A DNA stretch of 64,000 nt from Thiothrix phosphatis (GCF_035668035.1 NZ_JAYMYJ010000110.1:1-64000), one strand, 5' to 3'; shown: positions 44,463-53,218, counted from the stretch's first letter. Numbers and translations are program-made. Notes: generated by a model not told the origin, from the letters alone.

Positions 44463-46205
44463 ATGAAACACCTCTTCCTGCCCTTTCTGGCTTGGTTTAA
44501 GCAAGTCAATGGCGATACGCTCAAAGCCGACCTGTTCGCCGGATTGACCGGGGCGGTGATTGTGTTGCCGCAGGGCGTGGCGTTTGCCGCCATCGCTGGC
44601 CTCCCGCCCGAATACGGCCTTTACACCGCGATGATCACACCGATCATCGCGGGTTTGTTTGGCTCCTCGCTGCACCTGATTTCCGGGCCGACCACCGCCA
44701 TTTCCCTGGTGGTGTTTTCCACCATCAGCCGCTACGCCGACGCAGGCTCGCCGCAATTCATCCAACTGGTGCTGACGCTGACCTTCCTGGCGGGCGTCTA
44801 CCAACTGGCGCTGGGGCTGATGAAAATGGGCAAGGTGGTGAACTTCGTCTCCCACACCGTGGTGATCGGCTTCACCGCAGGCGCCGCCATCCTGATCGCC
44901 ACCAGCCAGACAAAACATGTGCTGGGGATCAAGATCCCACAAGGCGAATCCTTCCTGCATACTTGGCTGGACATCGCGCTCGGGTTTCCCCAGATCAACC
45001 CTTACATCCTGAGTGTGGCCAGCTTCACCATCCTGTCCGCGCTGGTCATGAAACACTACCTGCCCAAAATGCCGCACCTGCTGTTCGGCATGGTCATGGG
45101 CAGCCTCGCCAGCATTGCGCTGGGCGGGGAATACCACGGCATCAAATACGTGGGTGAAATTCCCGGCCATCTGCCGCCGTTCTCACTGCCTGAACTGTCG
45201 TTCGAAACCTTGAAGCAACTGGCCTCCGGCGCTTTCGCCGTCGCCCTGCTGGGCCTGATCGAAGCGGTTTCAATCGCCCGCTCCATCGCCACCAAAACCC
45301 ACCAGCGGCTGGACAGCAACCAGGAATTCATCGGCCAGGGCTTGTCCAACGTCATCGGCAGTTTCTTTTCCAGCTATGCAGGCTCCGGCTCCTTTACCCG
45401 TTCCGGCGTCAATTTTTCATCCGGGGCCAAAACCCCCATGTCAGCGATCTTCGCCGCCATCTTCCTGGCGCTGATCGTCATCCTGGTCGCGCCGCTGGCC
45501 GCCTACCTGCCAGTGGCCGCCATGGGCGGCGTCATCCTGCTGGTGGCCTACAACCTGATCGACACCCATCACATCAAGCACATTCTGGAAAGCAGCAAAT
45601 CCGAAACCTCGATCCTCGCCACCACCTTTTTCGCCACCTTGTTCCTGGAGCTGGAATTCGCCATCTACATGGGCGTGATCCTGTCGTTGGTGATTTTCCT
45701 GATGCGCACCTCCCTGCCCAACATCTCCACGATGGCACCTGACCCCAACGAACCCCGCCACAAAATGGCGGAAGTCGCCGACATTGGCCTCAAGGAATGC
45801 CCCCAGCTCAAGATCATCCGCATCGACATGTCCATCTACTTCGGCTCGCTGAACAAGGTGCAGACCGAACTCGCCATGATCTCCGAACAGCAAGGCATCA
45901 AGCACATCCTGATCATTGGCGAAAGCATCAACTTCATCGACCTGGCCGGGGCGGAAATGCTGATCCAGGAAGCCAAACGCCTGAAAGCCATTGGCGGCGG
46001 CCTGTACATCCAGGGCGTCAAGAACAAGGTTTTCGACTTCATGGACCGGATCGATTTCCTGGCGGACTTTGGCGACGGCAACGTCTTCTCCAGCAAGGAA
46101 GCCGCCATCCATTCATTGACGCTGCGCCTGAACCATTCCATCTGCTCCAACTGCCGCCTACGGATTTTCCGCGAGTGCCGCCAGTTGCCTGGGGCTGCTG
46201 CCTGA
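44463..46205 (+). CDS. SulP-family anion transporter with STAS domain
   Basis: 580 residues. About 12-14 membrane segments follow the SulP signature (GLTGAVIVLPQGVAFAAIAG; PPEYGLYTAMITPIIAGLFG; SGPTTAISLVVFS; QEFIGQGLSNVIGSFFSSY). A cytoplasmic STAS domain (about 435-550, with INFIDLAGAEML) ends the protein. Family members move sulfate, bicarbonate or other anions, usually Na- or H-coupled. Which anion is unclear. With the alpha carbonic anhydrase 15 kb away, bicarbonate is possible. Single gene; divergent from the two-component block. Confidence 0.92.
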   Translation: MKHLFLPFLAWFKQVNGDTLKADLFAGLTGAVIVLPQGVAFAAIAGLPPEYGLYTAMITPIIAGLFGSSLHLISGPTTAISLVVFSTISRYADAGSPQFIQLVLTLTFLAGVYQLALGLMKMGKVVNFVSHTVVIGFTAGAAILIATSQTKHVLGIKIPQGESFLHTWLDIALGFPQINPYILSVASFTILSALVMKHYLPKMPHLLFGMVMGSLASIALGGEYHGIKYVGEIPGHLPPFSLPELSFETLKQLASGAFAVALLGLIEAVSIARSIATKTHQRLDSNQEFIGQGLSNVIGSFFSSYAGSGSFTRSGVNFSSGAKTPMSAIFAAIFLALIVILVAPLAAYLPVAAMGGVILLVAYNLIDTHHIKHILESSKSETSILATTFFATLFLELEFAIYMGVILSLVIFLMRTSLPNISTMAPDPNEPRHKMAEVADIGLKECPQLKIIRIDMSIYFGSLNKVQTELAMISEQQGIKHILIIGESINFIDLAGAEMLIQEAKRLKAIGGGLYIQGVKNKVFDFMDRIDFLADFGDGNVFSSKEAAIHSLTLRLNHSICSNCRLRIFRECRQLPGAAA

Positions 46206-46291
46206 GGGCACACCGCATCTGGTTCCGACCCGAATTCGGGAGTAAACTTCATTGGGAGGGTTAACTGAAAACAACAGTTGGAGCTTAAATC

Positions 46292-46660
46292 ATGCACGTA
46301 AAGCAAACAGTTCTCTGCGCGGCCTTGGTCGGTGGGTTCGCAGCGGCAATTCCCAATGGTTACGCCGCCTCGCTCTACTTCGAAAAAACTCCAGTCAATG
46401 CATCGTCGGAGAAGACATGCCTCTCGTTTGCCAGTAACGTGAGCAGAGACATGCACTTCGCTAATGGTCACAAGAGTCCAGAGGAGGTTGCGGGAGAAAC
46501 AGGCGGTGCTTATGTTGCGATCACATGTGTGGCCCGACCCAGCCAAAAAGCGACTGCCATCGTGATGTCGGTAGCGGATACTTTCGATGTTGCAAAGCGT
46601 GTTGGCCAGGATGCCGCGAACCGGATCAGAAAAGTGGTTTGCTTCGATAGCCCATGCTGA
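46292..46660 (+). CDS. Small exported protein, unknown
   Basis: 122 residues with a signal peptide (LCAALVGGFAAAIPNGYAAS). The mature part has a few Cys (KTCLSF, ITCVAR, VVCFDSPC) that may form disulfides. No family recognised. GGAG lies eight bases before the ATG. Codon use appears less GC-biased than neighbours. A second frame that runs past the stop also looks coding-like (see findings). Confidence 0.6.
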   Translation: MHVKQTVLCAALVGGFAAAIPNGYAASLYFEKTPVNASSEKTCLSFASNVSRDMHFANGHKSPEEVAGETGGAYVAITCVARPSQKATAIVMSVADTFDVAKRVGQDAANRIRKVVCFDSPC

Positions 46661-46727
46661 GTATGACCAAGCCGCTGCGGCTGGCTGGTTTGAAAAGACA
46701 GCATATGAGCTGGCGGGGCTTGCACCA

Positions 46728-48044
46728 TCACAGTAACGGCTGTTGATATTCAAACAATAATCCACCTGTTTCCCGGTTTATGAGCCGGACACGTCCGCCC
46801 AACCGTCTGGCAATTTCCTGACTGATCGCCAGCCCCAGCCCATTGCCCGGTTCAATACTTACACCCACCCGGTAAAACGGCTCGAATACGCGCACCAACT
46901 CGGCTTCCGGAATACCGCACCCCGAATCTTCCACCTGCAAAATCGCCTGCCCCGACTGTGCAAACAGGCTCACATCCACCTTGCCGCCAGCAGGCGTATA
47001 GCGAATGGCGTTTTCCAGCGCATTGCGCACCAACACCCCCAGACTGCCCGTTATATCCTGTACGGAGAGCGACTCGTTGCGCAGCATGCCGAGGTCAATG
47101 GATTTGCTTTCAGCCAACGGGTACAACTCGGCAATGGCAAGCTGCACGACTTGCCGGAAGTCCGTTGTCTCAGGTTCAGCGCGGCTTTCCCCCTGCAAAC
47201 GGGCCAGATCAAGCAAGTGGGCAACCAGAATGCGCAACCGTTCCAGCCCCTCCTGCACAGGGGCAAGCCGCTCGCGGGACTCCTCCAGTGTATGGGCGTT
47301 AGCCAGGTTTTCAGCTTGCAGGGAAATGGCCGCCACCGGCGTCCGCAGCTCATGCGCGGCATCCGCCACAAACCGCTGCTGCTGGGTAATAGCCGCCCGC
47401 AGCCGCGCCAACAGGCGATTGATGGAATGGGTGAAAGGCAACAACTCCTGCGGAACCCGCTGTTCCGGCAAATCGTCAAGGCGGTTTTCGTCACGCTTGT
47501 CCACAGCACTGGCCAGCACCCGCACCGGCCTGAAACTCCGATTGACAGCGAAACTGACCATTGCCATCAAGACCGGGGCCAACAGCAATATAGGCAGCAA
47601 TGTGCGCAGACCACTGCCCCAGGCCACCTCGTCGCGGGCTTCGGTTTGCTGGCTGACAGCGAAGCGCCCTCCCTGACTACTTGCCGCAGGTGATGCGGTG
47701 TAGACATACACCCGCCAGCCAATACCCGCAAAATCCAGCGTATGCAACCCATCCGGCAAATTCGGCGGGATAGGCAGACTCTGCCTGTCAGTATCCCCCA
47801 GGCGCTGCACCACCAGCGTATCTTCCGGGTCAACATCCACCGGCAGGCTGATACTGCGTGCCCGGTTGGCAACCAGCGCCGCTACCTGTTGCAACAGGGA
47901 ATCCTGCAACTCCCGCGCCTCATCGAATGCTGTCCAGCCGGATACAGCGCCAGCCAGCAGGGAAAACACCAACACCGCTGACAGCATCCAGCGGTTCAGA
48001 TTCTGCTGGAGCGAGCGGTTTACCGGCCTTTGGCTACCATCCAT
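46728..48044 (-). CDS. QseC/PmrB-like sensor histidine kinase
   Basis: 438 residues. Helix 1 at about 20-36, a periplasmic domain to about 143, helix 2 LLPILLLAPVLMAMVSFAV, HAMP-like linker, HisKA with His231 in FVADAAHELRTPVAAISLQ, HATPase with VRNALENAIRYTPAGG, VEDSGCGIPEAE and GNGLGLAISQ. QseC/PmrB family members sense cations, pH or host signals. It overlaps its response regulator gene by 25 bases and is the last gene of an operon that begins with two COG4705 membrane protein genes. Confidence 0.9.
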   Translation of the reverse strand: MDGSQRPVNRSLQQNLNRWMLSAVLVFSLLAGAVSGWTAFDEARELQDSLLQQVAALVANRARSISLPVDVDPEDTLVVQRLGDTDRQSLPIPPNLPDGLHTLDFAGIGWRVYVYTASPAASSQGGRFAVSQQTEARDEVAWGSGLRTLLPILLLAPVLMAMVSFAVNRSFRPVRVLASAVDKRDENRLDDLPEQRVPQELLPFTHSINRLLARLRAAITQQQRFVADAAHELRTPVAAISLQAENLANAHTLEESRERLAPVQEGLERLRILVAHLLDLARLQGESRAEPETTDFRQVVQLAIAELYPLAESKSIDLGMLRNESLSVQDITGSLGVLVRNALENAIRYTPAGGKVDVSLFAQSGQAILQVEDSGCGIPEAELVRVFEPFYRVGVSIEPGNGLGLAISQEIARRLGGRVRLINRETGGLLFEYQQPLL

Positions 48045-48682
48045 CCCACACCCCGCACATTCTTGATGGCGTCACTGCCCAGCTTTTTGCGCAGGGAATG
48101 GATGATGAATTCAACGGCATTGCTTTCCACCTCTTCGTTCCAACCGTAGATACGGTCTTCCAGCTCCGTGCGGGAAAGTATGGTGCCGGGGCGCATCATC
48201 AACGCCTGCAACAGGGCGAATTCGCGGGCGGACAGGGTAACGGCATTTCCTTCCCGTGTGGCCAAATGGGTGGCGGGGTCCAGTTCGATCACACCATTGT
48301 CCAGCACAGGCTTCCCGCTACCCTGATGACGGCGGGCAACGGCGCGGATGCGGGCCAGCAGTTCATCGACTGCAAACGGTTTGACGAGGTAATCATCCGC
48401 CCCGAGATCCAAACCCTGAATCCGGTCTTCCAAAGCATCACGGGCAGTAATGATGATAACCGGCACAGCCTGCTGGTGTTGCCGCAACCGGGTCAGAACC
48501 GCCACGCCATCCAAGCGCGGCAACCCCAGATCAAGCAGCATCAGGTCATAGGTTTGTGCGGCAATGGCAGTCAGGGCGGACTCGCCATCTTGCACCCAAT
48601 CCAGCGCATAGGCTGCATCTTTCAGAGCCTGCTGGATAGCTGTGCCGATTAGCCGATCATCTTCGGCAAGCAAAATTCGCAT
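48020..48682 (-). CDS. QseB/PmrA-like response regulator
   Basis: 220 residues. Receiver with AEDDR, phospho-Asp51 in LMLLDLGLPRLDG, TARDAL and LVKPF; winged helix with IYGWNEEVESNAVEFIIHSL and IKNVRGVGWMVAK, the QseB/PmrA signature. Such regulators bind direct repeats like TTAA(G/T)-N-TTAA(G/T). It lies 16 bp downstream of a COG4705 gene and overlaps the kinase gene. The ATG at 48682 is used because the receiver begins there. Confidence 0.92.
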   Translation of the reverse strand: MRILLAEDDRLIGTAIQQALKDAAYALDWVQDGESALTAIAAQTYDLMLLDLGLPRLDGVAVLTRLRQHQQAVPVIIITARDALEDRIQGLDLGADDYLVKPFAVDELLARIRAVARRHQGSGKPVLDNGVIELDPATHLATREGNAVTLSAREFALLQALMMRPGTILSRTELEDRIYGWNEEVESNAVEFIIHSLRKKLGSDAIKNVRGVGWMVAKGR

Positions 48683-48698
48683 GGCTGGAATTCCCACC

Positions 48699-49496
48699 TC
48701 AATCCAGTTCAGGAATGGCCTTTCTGGATGTCTCCAGTTGAGTCTCCCGGTAAACCGCCGCCACCAGAATGACCGCAAAAAACAGGGATGAACTTACTGT
48801 ACCAAGATCAAGCCCGCCTTTCTCATGCGTCTTGGTGAGCAAATCACCGAAGGTTGCGCCAAATGGCCGGGTCAACACGAACGCCAGCCAGAACAGCAAG
48901 GTTCCAGATACCTTGGTATAGAAGTGCAGCAAGGCAATCACGACCAACATCCCGGTGATCAGCATGGCGCTATCGGCAAACCCCAGGCCCAGCTGATCCG
49001 CCACGAAATCGCCTGCCGCCGTGCCCAGCGTGTTGGCGATCAGGAACGCCAGCCAGTAAAACACTTCAGAAGGCGTATTGGTGATGTATTCCACATTGAT
49101 GGATTTTTCCCGCACATACCACACCAGCAGCACCATCAGCAGTAAACTCACCAGCAAGGCGGAGCCTGCCGCATAACCCAGACCCAGTGTGCGGTCGATA
49201 AAATCAGAAATAGCCGTTCCGGCGATAGCAGTAGCTGTAAAAGTCAGCCAGTACGTCACCGGCCCATAGCGTTTCATGGCCAGTTTGACGCCGAGCAATA
49301 CCACAAACAGACCCATGAACAGCAGGATGGTTGCGCCATACCCCAGGTCATAGGTCATCGAAAACATATCCGCCCCGGTTTCACCCAGCGTGGTGGAGGC
49401 AATCTTGATCACCCAGTACAGCAGGATAATGTGCGGCACACGGTTGATGAGGGTATCCGCCATGTTGGCGTCCAAAGTTGTCGCATTCGTATTCAT
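48699..49496 (-). CDS. COG4705-type membrane protein A
   Basis: 265 residues, about eight membrane helices with internal repeats: IKIASTTLGETGADMFS, GTAISDFIDRTLGLGYA, NTLGTAAGDFVADQLGLGFA and RPFGATFGDLLTKTHEKGGL. Each repeat carries a conserved (G/E)xxGD-type acidic motif within a helix, as expected for a cation pathway. COG4705 proteins are uncharacterised and often adjoin two-component genes. Followed by the RR-kinase pair in the same operon. Confidence 0.82.
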   Translation of the reverse strand: MNTNATTLDANMADTLINRVPHIILLYWVIKIASTTLGETGADMFSMTYDLGYGATILLFMGLFVVLLGVKLAMKRYGPVTYWLTFTATAIAGTAISDFIDRTLGLGYAAGSALLVSLLLMVLLVWYVREKSINVEYITNTPSEVFYWLAFLIANTLGTAAGDFVADQLGLGFADSAMLITGMLVVIALLHFYTKVSGTLLFWLAFVLTRPFGATFGDLLTKTHEKGGLDLGTVSSSLFFAVILVAAVYRETQLETSRKAIPELD

Positions 49497-49527
49497 CGTG
49501 ATGGTTTTTCCATGGCAGTTGTGGAAA

Positions 49528-50316
49528 TCAGGCAGCGTTTTTGGCTTCGGTCAACCGGGGCGCATCTACCTGGGAAATAGTCAGGTAGCCCACCAGCCCC
49601 AGGATGGCTGCCAGAAAGACGGCAGTCGTTCCGACCGTTCCTAATCCCAAACCACCGTTGGCCACATCCTGCGACAACCAGTCACCAATGGATGCGCCCA
49701 GCGGGCGGGTAATGACATAGGCCAGCCAGAACGCCAGGACTCCGTTCAGATTGAACGCATAGTAAGCAGTCGTAATCAGGGCGATTACCGCGCCAAAAAT
49801 CAGCGCCGACAAGGCATAACCCAGCCCGACAGATTCCGCCATCAGGTCGCCTGCGGCAGTCCCCAACGCAAAGGTGAACAGGATGGCGGCCCAGTAAAAC
49901 AGTTCGCGGCGCAGGGTAAAAATGCTGTGAATGGACAAAGAACCTTCCACGCGATGCCACAACCAGAAGGTGACGACCAGCAAGGCGCTGAAAGCGATGG
50001 TGGAAACTTCCAGCGGTACGCCCAGGTTATCCGTCAGGTTATCGGTAATCAGCGTGCCGACGATGCTCACCATAACGACGGCCACCCAGTACAACCCTGG
50101 AATGTAACGCCCGGCTTTGACCTGCGTATACAGAATGACTGCCAGCAGCACACCCATCAGCGCGGAGGTGGCGGGCAAACCGAAGTGAAGGTTGAAAATC
50201 AAAAAATCCGCACCGGTTTCACCCACGGTGGTGGCGAGGATTTTGATGATCCAGAAATAGAGGGTAATGATGACCGGCACCTTGACCAGCGCCGAATTTA
50301 TGCCTGTTTCGTTCAT
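49528..50316 (-). CDS. COG4705-type membrane protein B
   Basis: 262 residues, a clear paralogue of protein A with the same four acidic repeats: IKILATTVGETGADFLI, GTLITDNLTDNLGVP, FALGTAAGDLMAESVGLGYA and RPLGASIGDWLSQDVANGGL. About eight helices. It lies 31 bp upstream of gene A and heads the four-gene operon (B, A, response regulator, kinase). Two copies side by side suggest a heteromeric pore or transporter, possibly for a metal cation; that is inference. Confidence 0.82.
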   Translation of the reverse strand: MNETGINSALVKVPVIITLYFWIIKILATTVGETGADFLIFNLHFGLPATSALMGVLLAVILYTQVKAGRYIPGLYWVAVVMVSIVGTLITDNLTDNLGVPLEVSTIAFSALLVVTFWLWHRVEGSLSIHSIFTLRRELFYWAAILFTFALGTAAGDLMAESVGLGYALSALIFGAVIALITTAYYAFNLNGVLAFWLAYVITRPLGASIGDWLSQDVANGGLGLGTVGTTAVFLAAILGLVGYLTISQVDAPRLTEAKNAA

Positions 50317-50383
50317 ATTGCAGAGCTCTCCTGTGACGGATTTATCTTTTGGTTGAAAACAGTAAGGAGCTTAACTGCCGAAA

Positions 50384-50400
50384 CTTAGCTGTGACTTAGG
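50384..50400 (-). promoter_or_regulatory. CTAAG-N6-CTAAG direct repeat upstream of the COG4705 operon
   Basis: On the minus strand CTAAG-TCACAG-CTAAG, with another TTAAG 9 bases further on. Same spacing as the TTAAG-N6-TTAA boxes found at 52633, 57809 and 58326 but with one change per half. Located 68-84 bp upstream of protein B, suitable for PmrA/QseB-type control of the operon. Confidence 0.45.
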
Positions 50401-50424
50401 TTGGAACGGGTCACCATTGACGCC

Positions 50425-50514
50425 TTATATGCCAATCTTGGCGAAGATGGCGGTAAGCGCTGCAAACCCCGCCGATAGCGCAGCCCAGAAAAACCAATTG
50501 CCTGAAGCATTCAT
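50425..50514 (-). pseudogene. N-terminal remnant of an EamA-family transporter
   Basis: 29 codons, MNASGNWFFWAALSAGFAA then LTAIFAKIGI, and TAA. This matches the first helix of EamA/DMT transporters, where AKIGI is normally followed by EGVNS. Past the stop the frame reads GVN and then diverges, so a nonsense change or truncation destroyed a once full gene. Alternatively it is a tiny one-helix protein, as GGGG lies just before the ATG. The rest of the 306-bp gap (50317-50622) holds the repeat at 50384 and a terminator at 50578. Confidence 0.6.
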
Positions 50515-50577
50515 CCCCTGCAAATCCCCTGTCCCAATAGTGGCCATTTGGTAATCTGCCTCCCCTTTCCGGTCAGC

Positions 50578-50599
50578 AAAAAAGGGGGTATTGTCCCCC
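50578..50599 (-). terminator. Leftward terminator upstream of the second two-component operon
   Basis: GGGGG-TATTGT-CCCCC (50584-50599) with six A residues at 50578-50583, i.e. TTTTTT on the minus strand. No complete minus-strand gene lies to its right, so it may block antisense transcription or be a leftover of the rearranged EamA region. Confidence 0.5.
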
Positions 50600-50622
50600 A
50601 ATGACACCAAAATGGACATCCT

Positions 50623-51288
50623 ATGCGCCTGTTGCTGGTTGAAGACGACCCCATGATCGGGGAAAGCCTGGAAGAAAGCCTGCATAACGAAAACTACGCC
50701 GTCGACTGGGTGCGTGACGGGCACAGCGCGGAACTCGCCCTGGAGCATGACCTGTACGACCTGGTGCTGCTGGATCTGGGCCTGCCCGGCAAACAGGGGC
50801 TGGAGGTGCTGACGGCTTACCGCAAACGCAAAGGCCCAGCCGCCGTGCTGATCCTGACGGCGCGCGACGCCCCGTCTGACCGGGTAAAAGGGCTGGACAG
50901 CGGCGCGGACGACTACCTGATCAAACCTTTCGACCTGGACGAGCTGCTGGCGCGCATCCGCGCCCTGTTGCGGCGCAAATCTGGCCGCATCCAGACCGAA
51001 CTGAGCAGCGCCGGGCTGGTGCTGAACCCCGCCACCCACGAAGCCGTCTTCCGAGGCCAGCCGTTGCACCTGTCCGCGCGCGAATTCGGCCTGTTGCAAG
51101 TATTGCTGGAAACGCCGGGCGAAGTCGTTTCCCGCGCCCGCCTGGAAGAAAAGCTGTACGGCTGGAATGAGGAAATCGAAAGCAACACGGTCGAGGTCTA
51201 CATCCACATGTTGCGCAAGAAACTGGGGACTGACTTCATCAAGAATGTGCGCGGCGTGGGCTACAAGGTCGCCGCCAGCCCGGCATGA
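50623..51288 (+). CDS. PmrA/QseB/BqsR-like response regulator
   Basis: 221 residues. Receiver with VEDDPM, phospho-Asp51 in LVLLDLGLPGKQG, TARDAP and LIKPFD; winged helix with LYGWNEEIESNTVEVYIHML and IKNVRGVGYKVA. The family binds tandem TTAAG-type repeats, and such boxes precede the genes immediately downstream. Overlaps the kinase gene by four bases (ATGA). It is divergent from the other two-component operon. Confidence 0.92.
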   Translation: MRLLLVEDDPMIGESLEESLHNENYAVDWVRDGHSAELALEHDLYDLVLLDLGLPGKQGLEVLTAYRKRKGPAAVLILTARDAPSDRVKGLDSGADDYLIKPFDLDELLARIRALLRRKSGRIQTELSSAGLVLNPATHEAVFRGQPLHLSAREFGLLQVLLETPGEVVSRARLEEKLYGWNEEIESNTVEVYIHMLRKKLGTDFIKNVRGVGYKVAASPA

Positions 51289-52604
51289 AAAGCATCCAGC
51301 GGCAACTGCTGTGGTGGCTATCCGGCGGCATCCTGCTGGCGACCAGCAGCGCCGGGTTCGCCATCTATTACCAGGCGCGCCATGAAGCCAACCAGCTGTT
51401 CGATTACCAGTTGCAGCAAACTGCCCTCTCCCTGCCAGCCCATGTCGACACCGCAGCCATCCACCAGAATGAAGAACTGGAGGAAGACATCCTGATCGAA
51501 GTTTGGAACCCGCAGGACAAGCTCATTTATACCTCCAACCGGGCCTTTTCCCTGCCCCGCTACAAGCAGCAGGGCTTCCAGACCGTGCGGGCGTTTGACG
51601 AAGACTGGCGCTTGTACATTGAAAACCGGCGCAGAAATTTCATCCAGATCGCCCAACCGCTCAGTGTGCGGCATGAACTGGCGGCCAGCTTGGCCATCCG
51701 CTCGCTGGCACCGTTTTTCCTGCTGGTTCCGGCCATGCTGATTTTGGTCGCCGTCATCGTGCAGCGCAGCCTGGCACCGCTGGAAGGCATTGCCCAAACA
51801 CTTGGCAAACGCAGCCCGACCGACTTGCAGGCGTTGCCCGACCAGAACCTGCCGCTGGAGCTGGCCACCATCGTCCGCGCCCTCAACAACTGGCTGGAAC
51901 GGCTGGACAAAGCCCTCTCGGCGCAACGGGATTTCATTGCCGACGCCGCCCACGAATTGCGCTCCCCCCTCACCGCCCTGAAGCTGCAACTGCAACTGAC
52001 GGAACGGGCGAAAACCGACGCCCAGCGGCTGGCCGGATTCGCCAAGCTGCACGACCGCATCAACCGCGCCATCCACCTGGTGGAACAACTGCTGACGCTG
52101 GCCCGCCACGAAAGCGCCCGCAATCCTGTCGCCGATGACACAACAGCATTGGGCGAACTGGTACAGGAAATCAGCAGCGACTACGCCGCCACCGCCAGCC
52201 AGAAACAGGTCGGCCTCACCACCACCGTCCCCTTTCCCGACATCATTGTCCGGGGAAATCCGCACAGCCTGCGCATCCTGTTGAAAAACCTGCTGGAAAA
52301 TGCCTTCAACCACACGCCTGCCGGTGGCGGCGTCCATCTCCAGGTTTGCCAGGAACAAGGCACCCCCATCCTGCGGGTCACAGACAGCGGCTGCGGCATT
52401 CCAGCGGAAAGCCGCCAGCGCGTCTTCGACCGTTTCTACCGTTGCCCCGGCGACAACGCACCCGGCACCGGCCTGGGGCTGGCGATTGTCAAAAACATCG
52501 CCGACCAGCACCAGGCCTGCATCAGCCTGGAAGACGCCCCCTCCGGACAAGGGCTACAAATCAGCGTGGCTTTCCCGCCTTACAACACGTCTGCACATAC
52601 TTAA
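51285..52604 (+). CDS. PmrB/QseC/BqsS-like sensor histidine kinase
   Basis: 439 residues. Helix 1 (WLSGGILLATSSAGFAIYY), periplasmic domain about 30-140 with an acidic cluster NEELEED (62-68) suited to cation sensing, helix 2 (FFLLVPAMLILVAVIVQ), HisKA with His223 in FIADAAHELRSPLTALK, HATPase with LLENAFNHTPAGGG, VTDSGCGIPAES and GTGLGLAIVKNIAD. BqsS/PmrB relatives sense Fe(II), Fe(III), Al(III) or low Mg; the actual signal here is unknown. Followed closely by genes with matching operators. Confidence 0.91.
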   Translation: MKSIQRQLLWWLSGGILLATSSAGFAIYYQARHEANQLFDYQLQQTALSLPAHVDTAAIHQNEELEEDILIEVWNPQDKLIYTSNRAFSLPRYKQQGFQTVRAFDEDWRLYIENRRRNFIQIAQPLSVRHELAASLAIRSLAPFFLLVPAMLILVAVIVQRSLAPLEGIAQTLGKRSPTDLQALPDQNLPLELATIVRALNNWLERLDKALSAQRDFIADAAHELRSPLTALKLQLQLTERAKTDAQRLAGFAKLHDRINRAIHLVEQLLTLARHESARNPVADDTTALGELVQEISSDYAATASQKQVGLTTTVPFPDIIVRGNPHSLRILLKNLLENAFNHTPAGGGVHLQVCQEQGTPILRVTDSGCGIPAESRQRVFDRFYRCPGDNAPGTGLGLAIVKNIADQHQACISLEDAPSGQGLQISVAFPPYNTSAHT

Positions 52605-52632
52605 ACAAAAATTAATTTTCCGGCCGATTTTC

Positions 52633-52649
52633 TTTAAGAAAGCTTTAAT
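52633..52649 (+). promoter_or_regulatory. TTTAAG-N5-TTTAAT operator (PmrA/BqsR type) before the Lys/His-rich gene
   Basis: TTTAAG-AAAGC-TTTAAT fits the PmrA box YTTAAK-N5-YTTAAK exactly and reads as TTAAG-N6-TTAAT in BqsR notation. It lies 83-99 bp upstream of the start at 52732 and just after the kinase gene. The same box recurs at 57809 and 58326. Confidence 0.78.
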
Positions 52650-52731
52650 TCTCCCCTCCCTAGAATGCCCCCCATGCACTGCAAACACAGTGTCAGGACA
52701 TAAACCTCTGCTAATGAAAGGAATGAATAGT

Positions 52732-53088
52732 ATGAACGTCAAATTCAGCACAATGATCGCTTCCCTGCTCATGGTTTCCGCCCTAAGCGCCACCGCCATC
52801 GCCGACAACAAGGTCGACCTGATGGAAGGCAAAGGTGCCGCCCAAACGCAGGAAAAAGGCATGCCTGACAAAGCCATGCAAGAAAAAGGCGCGCCTGAAG
52901 CTGACCAAGCAAAACAGGAACCAAAACCTGTTGCCCAGAAAGCCCCAGCCCATAAAAAAGCGCATAAAAAAGCACACAAAAAGGCAGCCAAGAAACATCA
53001 TGTAAAGCACAAAAAAGTGACCAAACACAAAGCCAAGGCCAAAGCGGCCAAAACCAGCGCCAAACCCGCAGCAAAACCGGCCAAATAA
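52732..53088 (+). CDS. Exported Lys/Ala/His-rich protein
   Basis: 118 residues. Signal peptide (MIASLLMVSALSATAIADNK), a polar middle with repeated QEKG units, then a very basic tail of AHKKAHKKAHKKAAKKHH type. No enzymatic domain. The composition suggests binding to polyanions (LPS, DNA) or metal through His. AAAGGA precedes the ATG at 52732. It resembles the His-rich gene at 57907, which also has a PmrA-like box upstream and is also followed by a PepSY gene. Confidence 0.75.
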   Translation: MNVKFSTMIASLLMVSALSATAIADNKVDLMEGKGAAQTQEKGMPDKAMQEKGAPEADQAKQEPKPVAQKAPAHKKAHKKAHKKAAKKHHVKHKKVTKHKAKAKAAKTSAKPAAKPAK

Positions 53089-53137
53089 TTTCATCACGCT
53101 CTCTGAACGAACACTATTATCCGGTTGTTCAGCTTCT

Positions 53138-53164
53138 CCCTGCCCCAAACGGCAGGGGGTTTTT
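53138..53164 (+). terminator. Terminator between the Lys/His-rich and PepSY genes
   Basis: CCCTGCC-CCAAAC-GGCAGGG stem (53138-53157) followed by GGTTTTT. It lies within the 130-bp gap, so the PepSY gene may be on its own transcript or expressed by partial read-through. Confidence 0.8.
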
Positions 53165-53218
53165 CAGAGACAGCCACACAGTCAAAACATCCGAACGACT
53201 TAATCTGGAAATATCGCC

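Noticed and set aside
46231..46244. Palindrome CCCGAATTCGGG between SulP and the small exported protein
   Set aside because: Only 12 bp with no loop or T run and no repeat elsewhere; likely chance.
45836..46765. 309-codon minus-strand ORF near the SulP end
   Set aside because: It is antisense to the SulP STAS domain and the small exported protein; no family features or ribosome site.
50425..51207. 260-codon minus-strand ORF across the response regulator at 50623
   Set aside because: Most is antisense to a clear OmpR-family regulator. Only its last 29 codons (EamA-like) were kept, as a separate remnant.
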